A model generated the notes under the pieces. It was not told where the DNA came from. It did no database searches and saw only the letters and a list, made by a program, of their open reading frames with translations. A DNA stretch of 64,000 bases, taken from contig NZ_LCZJ02000029.1 in assembly GCF_001012825.1 (NCBI RefSeq), forward strand, positions 62,001-126,000, given 5' to 3'. The position numbers and the translations under genes are program-made. The stretch is from Paenibacillus etheri (lineage in GTDB: Bacteria; Bacillota; Bacilli; Paenibacillales; Paenibacillaceae). Shown here piece by piece: positions 38,283 through 46,518 of this stretch (position 1 is the first letter of the stretch; each line of letters begins with the position of its first letter).

Positions 38283-39470
38283 ATGCGAAAGAAAAGAGTA
38301 CTGCTGTTTTCGGAAGGCTTCGGTACGGGCCACACAGGAGCAGCCTATGCTCTGGCCGAAGGAATAAAGCTGCTGAATCCGGATGTCCAGTGCCGAGTCA
38401 TCGAGCTAGGTAAATTTCTTAACCCGATGGTCGCCCCATGGATTCTTTCCGCTTACCGAAAAACAGTTAGCAGCCAGCCTAAGCTGGTCGGCATGATGTA
38501 TAAGACACAATATCATAAATCATTGAACCCGTTGACTAAGATGGCACTTCACCGGATTTTTTATACACATGCCTCACAAGTAATCGAGCAGCTAAAGCCT
38601 GATTTGATTATTTGCACACATCCTATTCCAGCCGCTGTCATTTCCAGACTAAAGCGTCGTGGATTGGAAGTCCCACTGTATACGTTAATTACAGATTATG
38701 ATGCACATGGTAGCTGGGTAAATTCCGAGGTCAACCGATATCTCGTCTCTACCCCACGCGTCAAATCTATTCTAACAGGCCGAGGGATTGCTCCTGAGCT
38801 TGTAACGGTCACCGGTATTCCTGTGCATCCGAAGTTCTGGGAACGTTCGAACAAGACACTGCTCCGTAAGGAACTAGGTCTAGCCGATATCCCTACCGTA
38901 CTTATAATGGGCGGAGGCTGGGGACTGATGTTCGGTAAAGAGATTATGAATTCACTCACAGCCAGAATGGATAACATCCAACTCATCTTTTGTATGGGTA
39001 GTAACGAGAAGCTTATAGCCAAAATGAAGTCCAATCCAAGACTCGATCATCCTAACGTCAGGATTCTTGGATACACCAGTGAAATCAATAAGCTGATGGA
39101 TGCTTCCGACCTTCTAATCACAAAGCCCGGTGGCATGACCTGTACGGAGGGTCAGGCCAAGGGAATTCCAATGCTCTTCTATAAAGCTATTCCAGGTCAG
39201 GAAGAGAAAAATTGCCAATACTTCGTAGAGCTAGGGCTAGCAGAGGTACTCGACTGCGAGGTAGTGAACAAATGGTTCTCTATGATGCTCCGTGAATATT
39301 CTGTTCTCGAAGAGCAGCGTAGACGTCGTCTTGCTCCAGATAAGCATCAACCGCAAAACTGCGCGACTACCGTTCTGCAGATGTTGGGCAAACCGGTAGA
39401 CAAAACAGCTGATATCAGAGGGTCAAGATCTCAAGCACGAGGCGAAGAAGCTGTATGCATTACACCATAA
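38283..39470 (+). CDS. MGDG synthase/UgtP-type glycosyltransferase
   Basis: A 395-residue family GT28 enzyme of the kind that adds glucose to diacylglycerol on the inner face of the membrane. It starts MRKKRVLLFSEGFGTGHTGA, has the N-terminal galactolipid-synthase pattern (ICTHPIPAAVISRLK, TLITDYDAHG). The nucleotide-sugar site is ITKPGGMTCTEGQAKGIPML. ATG 38283 follows CAGGTGA; the 41-codon longer frame is not family-like. A glycolipid anchor for lipoteichoic acid is a possible product. The alternative is another lipid acceptor. Confidence 0.86.
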   Translation: MRKKRVLLFSEGFGTGHTGAAYALAEGIKLLNPDVQCRVIELGKFLNPMVAPWILSAYRKTVSSQPKLVGMMYKTQYHKSLNPLTKMALHRIFYTHASQVIEQLKPDLIICTHPIPAAVISRLKRRGLEVPLYTLITDYDAHGSWVNSEVNRYLVSTPRVKSILTGRGIAPELVTVTGIPVHPKFWERSNKTLLRKELGLADIPTVLIMGGGWGLMFGKEIMNSLTARMDNIQLIFCMGSNEKLIAKMKSNPRLDHPNVRILGYTSEINKLMDASDLLITKPGGMTCTEGQAKGIPMLFYKAIPGQEEKNCQYFVELGLAEVLDCEVVNKWFSMMLREYSVLEEQRRRRLAPDKHQPQNCATTVLQMLGKPVDKTADIRGSRSQARGEEAVCITP

Positions 39471-39515
39471 AAAAAGCAGGTAGCCGGGGAACTCCCCAGA
39501 TACCTGCTTTTTTTA
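39468..39515. terminator. bidirectional terminator
   Basis: AAAGCAGGTA-gc-CGGGG/CCCC-ga-TACCTGCTTT with long A and T runs. It serves the glycosyltransferase and the convergent hydrolase. Confidence 0.92.
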
Positions 39516-39536
39516 TGTTCATGTAATCGGGATTTA

Positions 39537-40220
39537 CTATATTTCTATACTTTCACCAGCTTTAAGCGAGAATCCCTCTATCCCTTCTAAGCGAAGACGA
39601 TCACAGAAATCCACAGCATCCTGAGCAATATCCGGAAATGTATTGTAATGAAGCGGTATGACCTTATCCGCTCGTAGCCAGCGCGCAGCAAGGAGCGCAT
39701 CATCCGGTCCCATGGTCAGCATATCGCCTATTGGCAGAGCCGCCAAGTCAATCGCAGTTCTCTCACCAATCAGACGTAGATCGCTGAACAGTGCGGTATC
39801 ACCTGCATGGAATACCGTCTTCCCCTCTATTGTCAATAAAATCCCAGCGGGTTGTCCAGCATAAATCCAAACGTCGCCTTCCTGAATCGATGAGGAATGA
39901 AACGCCTGCGTATATTTAACGGCAATGGCATTATAAATATGACTGCCACCTATATTCATATGTTTAACCTTGGCACCCTTCATTCGGCAGTATTCTGCAA
40001 GCTCAAAAACAGCAAAGATCGGACAATCATTCTGTTTGGCAATTTGCACAGCATCCCCTAAATGATCAGAGTGACCGTGAGTCAGCAGAACAGCATCTAC
40101 AGTAATGTCATCAGGTGAAATACCGGAGTTCGGATTTCCTGACAAAAAGGGGTCAATAATAACTTTCGCTTGCTCTGTCTCTACCAGCAGTGCTGAGTGT
40201 CCGTAATAAGTGATCTTCAT
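39537..40220 (-). CDS. UPF0173 metal-dependent hydrolase (metallo-beta-lactamase fold)
   Basis: A 227-residue protein starting MKITYYGHSALLVETEQAKV. Metal ligands occur in LLTHGHSDHLGDA (HxHxDH) and in the aspartate of FHAGDTALFSD, with a final histidine in VIPLHYNTFP. This matches the UPF0173/YtkL group, for which the substrate is not established. It is monocistronic with a GGAGGTG ribosome site. Confidence 0.93.
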   Translation of the reverse strand: MKITYYGHSALLVETEQAKVIIDPFLSGNPNSGISPDDITVDAVLLTHGHSDHLGDAVQIAKQNDCPIFAVFELAEYCRMKGAKVKHMNIGGSHIYNAIAVKYTQAFHSSSIQEGDVWIYAGQPAGILLTIEGKTVFHAGDTALFSDLRLIGERTAIDLAALPIGDMLTMGPDDALLAARWLRADKVIPLHYNTFPDIAQDAVDFCDRLRLEGIEGFSLKAGESIEI

Positions 40221-40293
40221 GACAATTGTTCACCTCCAGGGTTATATAGTCTAGTTTACCCTATACATAGCTGAGGTTCACAGATTTGGTTAA

Positions 40294-41196
40294 TTATTTA
40301 TAAAAAGTATGATTACCAATGGTCTTCACATACACCTGTGAATGATGTACGGTTAGATCCTGCGCAAGCTTAAGCGATAGGAAAAAATAAGTATTATCGG
40401 GAACTTCCTTCACGCCAGAGAGCGCAGCGTTCACCGCTTTTATACTATCATCATTAGGCTTTACACGTTTAAGACGCCCGTTAGCTACAGGACTAAACTG
40501 ATGCTTTTGATAAATAACCTTATATATCGTGTCGGGGAAATTGGCTGACCGTAGCCTATTCAGAACAACGTTGGCAACTGCCACCTTGCCCTGGTACGGT
40601 TCACCTTCCGCTTCTGCCATTACAATTTTTTGTAGCAGAAGCAGTTCTTCTTCGGATACTGCGTAGCGCCGGGTTGCTTTACTTTGCTGCTCCTGGCTTA
40701 ATAGCTCGGTCCGAGAGAAGTACAATGTTGTGAGGGGGTTTTTTTGAGATGCTGAGACTGTCTTAACCACAGTCTGAGCGCTCTTTTTTGCTGTATCCGC
40801 CATTTGCGCTTTCTGCGCAGCTGGATTAGATTGTGCTGCATCAGCCTTTACCCGAACTATGGAAGCTTGCGATGTATGTTGTGACTTTATTTTATTTTTA
40901 CTAAGCCATTCTACATTCTGCTCTGGTTTCCAAGTGGAACTGAACAGGTCAACTGCGTTATAAAGCTTATTCGTATGTGAAACTTTAGTAGTGCCCCTCG
41001 TCTTACTAGATATTGATTCTTCCTGCAAATAACTAATTACCGACGCTCGGCTGGTGGATTGCAGCTTATCCATCTGCACACTATCTATTTTCCCCTCGGC
41101 AACCTGGTTAGGTTGCATTAAGCTTATGGCAGAGAAACACACTAGTATAACGCCAACAAGTAACGCGATACAGCGGTTTTGTTTAAAAATTAACAT
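40294..41196 (-). CDS. SleB-type cell wall hydrolase
   Basis: A 300-residue exported protein. The N-terminus has a hydrophobic signal or anchor (IALLVGVILVCFSAISLM). A low-complexity linker rich in Ser, Lys and Gln follows, and a Hydrolase_2 (SleB/CwlJ) domain occupies the last 125 residues: LLQKIVMAEAEGEPYQGKVA, NVVLNRLRS, YQKHQFSPVANGRL and LSGVKEVPDNTYFF. The catalytic glutamate is in AEAEGE. These enzymes cleave cortex or vegetative peptidoglycan, so a role in spore germination or wall turnover is likely. AGGAGG precedes the ATG. Confidence 0.9.
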   Translation of the reverse strand: MLIFKQNRCIALLVGVILVCFSAISLMQPNQVAEGKIDSVQMDKLQSTSRASVISYLQEESISSKTRGTTKVSHTNKLYNAVDLFSSTWKPEQNVEWLSKNKIKSQHTSQASIVRVKADAAQSNPAAQKAQMADTAKKSAQTVVKTVSASQKNPLTTLYFSRTELLSQEQQSKATRRYAVSEEELLLLQKIVMAEAEGEPYQGKVAVANVVLNRLRSANFPDTIYKVIYQKHQFSPVANGRLKRVKPNDDSIKAVNAALSGVKEVPDNTYFFLSLKLAQDLTVHHSQVYVKTIGNHTFYK

Positions 41197-41273
41197 GATA
41201 TTCCTCCTATTTCACGGCACATTCCTATTGTATGTAACCGAAAACGGAAGCTTTGAAAACTTAAATACCGATT

Positions 41274-41876
41274 TTAAAATGTAATATTTTCAATAATTTC
41301 ATACATAGGAATGGCATACATTCTGGTAGCATACAACACAAAACTATCAATCGTCCAGTCTCTATGAAAGATTTCTGATCTTTTTTCACCATCCAATTTC
41401 AGTAATTTTTCCAGCAATTTATCATCAAATGAAATATTTCCCCGAAACTTTCGAGCCACTGTGAGATGTGGTTTGTACTCCCTAGATTCGGCTGAAAATC
41501 CTAATGGCAGTGTCGTAGCGTGTACTCTCGCAGCTAGTAAATTCAGCTCCTCTAATTCCCCAGAAACCCCTACCCATAACACTCTTGGAGCCTTCGGAAG
41601 ACCGAATGTATTCCATTTGTCCAAGGAGAGTTTGAAGGGGCGGCATTGCTCTGACATCTGCTTTAACGCCATGATTAAATCCGGGATTTTCTTCTTTGGA
41701 GTGTCTCCCAAAAATTGCAGGGTAATATGATAATCCTCTGGATGAGTCCATTTTGCAAAATGATACTCTTGAGATAGTTTAGAGCACTCATTCGCCACAA
41801 CTTGTCGAAGTTCTGAGGGTAATTTCACACCAATAAACAATCGTTCTGAATCTTTATCCGACACGATAGCATCCAT
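41274..41876 (-). CDS. thpR: RNA 2',3'-cyclic phosphodiesterase / 2'-5' RNA ligase-like
   Basis: A 200-residue 2H phosphoesterase. The two HxT motifs are YHITLQFLG (about residue 50) and HLTVARKF (about residue 140). The start RLFIGVKLPSELRQVV is characteristic of ThpR. The enzyme hydrolyses 2',3'-cyclic phosphates at RNA ends; the biological target is unclear. It is divergent from the dehydrogenase gene, with an 88-base gap. Confidence 0.93.
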   Translation of the reverse strand: MDAIVSDKDSERLFIGVKLPSELRQVVANECSKLSQEYHFAKWTHPEDYHITLQFLGDTPKKKIPDLIMALKQMSEQCRPFKLSLDKWNTFGLPKAPRVLWVGVSGELEELNLLAARVHATTLPLGFSAESREYKPHLTVARKFRGNISFDDKLLEKLLKLDGEKRSEIFHRDWTIDSFVLYATRMYAIPMYEIIENITF

Positions 41877-41964
41877 ATCAATTTCACCTTCTTCTATAGA
41901 TTTGGTATCCTTATCCTATAACATTATCCATTTTCATCAAACCGTAGAGCAGGAGGAATACATC

Positions 41965-42921
41965 ATGACTAAATCCATAGTATGTTTACAACCCCTTACA
42001 CCCGAGCAACAAGATAGGATCAAAGCAGCCGCCCCCGGTTATACATTCACACAAGGAGACGGCAAAAATCCGGATTTACAGCTGCTCGCTAATGCTGAAA
42101 TCGTAATCGGCTGGGCCAAGGGCATCGCCGATACGCTTCTTCGTCCAAATTCACCCCTTCGCTGGGTCCAATCTTGGTCTGCTGGAATTGAGAAGCTTCC
42201 GCTAGAGCGTTTTAAGGAACGGGGAGTCCTATTGACTAGTGGGAGCGGAGTACACGCCGAGCCTATTTCTGCGGTAATCTTCGGCTTCATGCTTCTCTTC
42301 ACGCGTAATTTGCATACAGCCGTTCGAAATCAGATGAACCGCTACTGGAATTCTGACGGCAGTGAAAGTGAATTGTTCGGCAAGACAGCCGTTATTGTTG
42401 GAACTGGAGCCATTGGCAGCGAAACAGCCAGAATTGCTAAAGCCTTCCGGATGAAGACGATCGGAGTAAGTCGCTCAGGCAAGCCACTCGCTGATTTTGA
42501 TCAAGTATATACCACTGACCACCTGCCAGAAGCTGTGAGCCAAGGCGACTTCATCATCAATATACTCCCTATCACCGATGAAACTAAGCATTTATTTAAT
42601 ACTGCAATCTTCTCTGCCTTTAAACAAAGCTCCTATTACATTAACGTTGGACGTGGAGCAACTACCGATACCGAGGCTCTAATTGATGTACTGAACAACG
42701 GGCAGCTTCGCGGTGCCGGATTGGATGTATTCGAAACCGAACCTCTTCCGCAGGATCATCCGCTCTGGACTATGGAGCAAGTAGTCATCACTCCTCATTC
42801 TGCTGGCGTAACCGATCAATACGCTAATCGAATCGTAAATATTTTTACCGAAAACATGAATTCCTATTTATCAACTGGCACTCCATCCCTAAATCTCGTT
42901 GATTATGACCGCCAATATTAA
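41965..42921 (+). CDS. D-isomer specific 2-hydroxyacid dehydrogenase
   Basis: A 318-residue NAD(P)-dependent oxidoreductase. The Rossmann motif is VGTGAIGSETARIAKAF (about residue 140). The catalytic residues are Arg in INVGRGATTD, Glu in VFETEPLP and His in ITPHSAGVTD. The divergent N-terminal domain (VIGWAKGIADTLL, WVQSWSAGIEKLP) places it near the GhrA-like subgroup. ATG 41965 follows AGGAGG; the longer frame is discarded. The substrate (glyoxylate, hydroxypyruvate or other) cannot be determined. Confidence 0.9.
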   Translation: MTKSIVCLQPLTPEQQDRIKAAAPGYTFTQGDGKNPDLQLLANAEIVIGWAKGIADTLLRPNSPLRWVQSWSAGIEKLPLERFKERGVLLTSGSGVHAEPISAVIFGFMLLFTRNLHTAVRNQMNRYWNSDGSESELFGKTAVIVGTGAIGSETARIAKAFRMKTIGVSRSGKPLADFDQVYTTDHLPEAVSQGDFIINILPITDETKHLFNTAIFSAFKQSSYYINVGRGATTDTEALIDVLNNGQLRGAGLDVFETEPLPQDHPLWTMEQVVITPHSAGVTDQYANRIVNIFTENMNSYLSTGTPSLNLVDYDRQY

Positions 42922-42946
42922 ATTTAATGTTGATTATTAGGAACGC

Positions 42947-43245
42947 ATGTTCTATAATGAAAAAAATCAAGGAATTTCACATAAAGATGCTATATGGATG
43001 TTACTGTCACAAGGTACAGCGATCTTCGCTGACGCTCTTATCGATATTCACCATATTGGCAGCACTTCTGTTCCTAGGCTAAAAGCTAAACTCATTGGTA
43101 TGAGGCCTTTTGTACGAAATATCGAAGTCATAGATGACTTCAAAATGCAAATGACAGAACTCGGATTCGAACTTATATAGATGGGAAAGAAACATTTGTC
43201 GCTGAGCTAGAAAGAACAGCACTTGAATGGTATTTAAATGAATGA
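42947..43245 (+). pseudogene. broken GrpB (UPF0157) family gene
   Basis: The first part reads ALIDIHHIGSTSVPRLKAKL and IEVIDDFKMQMTELGFEL, matching the N-terminal half of GrpB nucleotidyltransferase-like proteins. It stops at TAG, and a shifted frame then gives ETFVAELERTALEWYLNE and a stop, matching the family C-terminus. The middle third is missing, so an internal deletion plus frame change has destroyed the gene. It sits at the border between the intact dehydrogenase gene and the mobile-element patch. Confidence 0.75.
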
Positions 43246-43370
43246 TCATATGAGGACTTCATCTTCTTCGATAGAACAAAATCGTTGGTCAGATTATTCG
43301 CTGCAATTAACAAAGTAATTCACCAGCCATCTTTCAATTAAGATCGAACAACACATTAATTCTATTGTTC
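43246..43370 (+). pseudogene. unidentified coding remnant
   Basis: Codons from about 43249 to 43341 read YEDFIFFDRTKSLVRLFAAI then NKVIHQPSFN and a stop. It has a protein-like composition but no start. I do not recognise it; it lies between the GrpB remnant and the group II intron. Confidence 0.35.
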
Positions 43371-43420
43371 ATCGAGTAGGAGGGGGCGGCGAGCCCCCAG
43401 CCTCTCACACCACCGTACGT

Positions 43421-45008
43421 CAGACTGTCTAACAACTGATTGTTGAGTAGGCTTTAAAACGTGGGTTTATGCGATTTTGCTCAAATAAACGTCATTCATA
43501 TTAGATTTCGAACGAGCTCGGTCCCCGAAGAGACGTAAGAGCTCCTTTACACCTTTTATTTTGATCATTCTCCTGAGATTATAGGCAAGACAAATAAAAT
43601 TGGTTTCAGTGCCCACTGATGCCAACCCTCTTGTTAAAAAGTATGTATAGCCCAAGTGACGTTTCATCGTCCCAAAAGGGTGCTCAACGATGCTTATATA
43701 TATTACTTTGAATACGAGTTTTTTCAATTACCTGCGCAATTACTTCTTCCTCTTTAAGTCTAGTTACCGCCCTACCACCTTGGGCGGATGTACAAGACTC
43801 TTTTTGTCCGCAAATATCGAAAGCTTCACAAGTATAACGTTTATATTCTTTTCCATTTTGTTTTCCATTCCATTTGAATGGTAGTTCATAACCTAACGGG
43901 CAAATATATTTATTGTTGATGGCGTCATATTTAAAGTTTTCTTTATCAAATCCGCTTGCAACTTTTTCTTTTTTTCCTTTTTGCGGCTTAATTAAGAGTT
44001 CGGTACTCTCATCAACGACATCGATAATCTCAAGGTAATTGTAGTAGCCTGTATCAGCCAAAACAGTGATATTTTGATTTGGGAAAACTTGCTTTGTTTT
44101 CTTCACCATATTGGACAACTGCCCTTGGTCGTTGACATCATTGACCGTATCGCAGTCTAAGATCAGCTTGTACTTGCTATCCACCGCTGTTTGAACATTG
44201 AAGCAAACTTCATGTTTCCCGTTATTCTTCATTGATTTGGCATCCGAATCGGTAACACAAATTTGTGTTTCGCCTTTTTCCTTGAGTGCTTGTTTAATTA
44301 CTTGTAACTGTTGCAATCTCTCCTGATAGACTTCTAATTTTTCTTTAATTTCTTGTTTTTTTTGGTGATTTTCCTCAGTGAAAAACTCACGCAAATAGGC
44401 ATCGATTTTCTCATCGATATATTCTAGCTTCATACTGATGATATTGGCATTGAAGTGTTGTTTTTTAGAGCAGCTTGCTTTTACTTTGGTACCATCAATC
44501 GCGACAAGTTTACCATCAATTAATCCGAATCCCTTTAGTAGTAAAGTAAATTCTTTAAATAACTTTTTTACAGCTGTTTGGTTGTTCTTCATGAATGCAG
44601 ATAAAGTACCGTGGTCTGGCTTTAGCTTGCCAATTAGCCACATCAGTTCGATGTTTCTTAACGTTTCAGCTTCCATCTTACGAGAGGAACGGATGCCGTT
44701 CATGTAACAATAGAGATAGAGTTTTAGAATATCTTCCCGCCGATAAGGTTTTTGTCCTGGTTTGGTGCCCGAATATACTTGAAATCCTAATTCCTCCAGG
44801 GTCAAACTATCGACGTAAGCATCGATGACTCGCACAGGATTTTCTTCATCTACAAAGTCGTCCAACGTATTAGGGAGTAAATAAATTTGATGTCTATCTT
44901 CACCTTCGATATATGGCATATGTCTCATCTCCTCTACTGTAAAGATTCGACAAAACTTGCTTGTTCTCATGCAAAAAGTAAAGATTTAAATAATTGTTAG
45001 ACAGTCTG
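43421..45008 (-). mobile_element. IS1182-family insertion sequence
   Basis: A 1588-bp element bounded by perfect 15-bp inverted repeats CAGACTGTCTAACAA (43421-43435 and 44994-45008). It is flanked by a four-base direct repeat ACGT (43417-43420 and 45009-45012). It carries one transposase gene on the minus strand, which is frameshifted near its end. It is inserted within domain V of the group II intron. Confidence 0.92.
43467..44919 (-). pseudogene. IS1182-family transposase, frameshifted
   Basis: The first frame (ATG 44919 with AGAGGAG upstream) gives DRHQIYLLPNTLDDFVDEEN, KLVAIDGTKVKAS with the first catalytic aspartate, ITVLADTGYYN with the second, and then stops at 43684. The conserved C-terminal block IVEHPFGTMKRHLGYTYFLT, with the catalytic glutamate, and CLAYNLRRMIKIKGVKEL lies in another frame that ends at 43467. 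The two frames overlap at about 43690-43727, so the break is a small indel just before the catalytic Glu. The enzyme should be inactive unless ribosomes shift frame. Confidence 0.88.
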
Positions 45009-45032
45009 ACGTACCGTTCGGTATACAGCGGT

Positions 45033-45785
45033 TCATGAAATATTCCGTAAGGAGTTGTATCTATCTAATACACTCTTTAATCCATTGGATTCCAATATCG
45101 GTTATTCAATGCACGTTGCAGAATTGGACTCCCTGCAATTCGCCAATACCTTTTTCGGGTATTCCCCCACTCACAAGCTATCTCCTAAGGAGATAAGCCT
45201 TTTGACTCGAGTTCTTCCTTTCGCATCGCTTTCTTCCGAGACGTTATCTCCCGAATTCGAGCCTTCGCTTTCTGGAAGGACTGTTTTGCTATTCTCACCT
45301 TGGACTCTTTATCGCTCTTAAAGCTAAACCCGAGAAATTTTTCGTCTCCATGGGCGGTCCACGCACTCTTCGCTTGGTTCACTTTTAGTTAGTCTTGTCT
45401 CAATGAATCCAGTGATGGATTCATTCACTCGCTCGCTCTTCTGCTCTAAGTGTTTTCCCATAGATGTTACAGTCGTCCGCATAACGGACGATGCGGTGTC
45501 CACGTTTCTCGAGTTCCTTGTCGAGCTCATCCAACACGATGTTAGATAACAACGGACTGAGTGGATCACCTTGCGGCGTCCCTTCTATTGTCATACTTAC
45601 TAGCCCGTTCTCCATCACACCTGACTGAAGATATTTACGAATCAGCGCAGAACTTTCTTGTCCTTCACTTAGCCGAAATCTTCATCATTAATCGGTCAAG
45701 GTTGCGCCATCAAAAAATTTCTCCAAGTCCATGTCGACTACGAATCGATAGCCTTTTTTCATTTTTTTCTGCTTTCATTACTCAT
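45033..45785 (-). pseudogene. group II intron reverse transcriptase/maturase remnant
   Basis: Recognisable in order but in several frames: RFVVDMDLEKFFD (RT2 aspartate), GTPQGDPLSPLLSNIVLDEL, IVRYADDCNIYGKT (the YADD active site), EKFLGFSFKSD, AKARIREITSRKK, YWRIAGSPILQRALNNRYW and GLKSVLDRYNSLRNIS. The N-terminal roughly 160 residues are missing: the ATG at 45785 leads after seven codons straight into the RT2 region. At least three frame changes occur. This is a LtrA-type protein, not functional. Confidence 0.85.
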
Positions 45786-46217
45786 CTTTAACACCTGGAT
45801 GTACAAATACCTATTTCATGTTCAGCCCTTCTGCAGCTGTTGCAACAGCTTGCGTACTATGGCGTCTGCTGACTGCTGTGCGTTCAGCCTGCTTTCACAA
45901 GCAGGTTTACGAAGTAACTTCTCTTACCGCACAGATCTCCCTAGGTAAGAGCGCTATCTTCTGCTCCATCTATCCGCTCCAGCTATCTACTTCTTTTACT
46001 CTCGTACGCCTTTGGCAGTATGGACTTTGGTTTGTTATGCAGCCACATCCAGTCTACGTTAACCTTGTATGAAGTACGTTTTACTCAGACCGGGGATTTG
46101 CCGCTGGCTTCCTTCAGATTCCACCTCGCGATGGACATCCTTACCTTAGGCTAATGACTACTACTGCTACGCCATTCCGGACTTCAAGCCTATAGATATC
46201 GCCCATGCTGGGCGCAC

Positions 46218-46250
46218 AAAAAAAGAACGGCTATTCAGCCGTGCTTTTCA
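46218..46250 (-). terminator. terminator of the Spo0E-like gene and intron insertion target
   Basis: ACGGCT-GAAT-AGCCGT followed by seven T on the minus strand; the last T abuts the intron's first base. The stop codon of the small gene overlaps the upstream edge. Confidence 0.88.
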
Positions 46251-46397
46251 ATTATTATATTGATTAAGCAGATAATCTAAGTCCTTAGACTTTTCTAGTC
46301 CCTCATTCGAGGTTAGTCCCCTGTCCAACCCAACTCTATTTATTTCTGTTCGTTTATACTCAATCACTTTTAAAATATTCAATGATTTATTCCACAC
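46248..46397 (-). CDS. Spo0E-like aspartyl-phosphate phosphatase family protein
   Basis: A 49-residue protein from GTG 46397 to TGA 46248. It reads NILKVIEYKRTEINRVGLDR, then GLTSNEGLEKSKDLDYLLNQ and YNN. This fits the Spo0E pattern: a helix with I-E-x-K-R, G-L at the turn, and the SQELD-like motif SKDLD in the second helix. Members remove phosphate from Spo0A-P and delay sporulation. GGGAGGG stands eight bases before the GTG. The family SQ is SK here, so activity is uncertain. It is directly followed by a terminator and the intron. Confidence 0.78.
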   Translation of the reverse strand: MWNKSLNILKVIEYKRTEINRVGLDRGLTSNEGLEKSKDLDYLLNQYNN

Positions 46398-46518
46398 TGA
46401 GTTTTCCCTCCCAGAATTAATATCCTTGTTAAAACTCTTTGTTTTTACGGATACAGCATCAATAGAAGGGATTTAACTTTTTTATCGTATTTTCATAAGA
46501 AGTTGAATCAATATAGTG

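Larger units (their letters stand above)
43371..46217 (-). mobile_element. group IIC-like intron, interrupted by an IS1182 element
   Basis: The 5' end on the minus strand is GTGCGCCCAGCATGGGCGAT at 46217, the typical start of bacterial group II introns. A structured leader of about 400 bases follows, then a damaged reverse-transcriptase gene, then domain V (CCGCTGTATACC-GAAC-GGTACG) and domain VI (GGGGGC-TCGCC-GCCCCC). The 3' end is CCTACTCGAT at about 43371. The upstream exon ends in a terminator T-run, the classic target of the IIC class. After removing the inserted IS the intron is about 1.26 kb, shorter than usual, owing to loss of the reverse-transcriptase N-terminus. With domain V split it cannot splice. 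Confidence 0.85.

Noticed and set aside
43684-43727. Programmed frameshift in the IS1182 transposase
   Set aside because: No slippery heptamer with a downstream structure was seen at the overlap, and I know of no such mechanism in this family; an indel is simpler.
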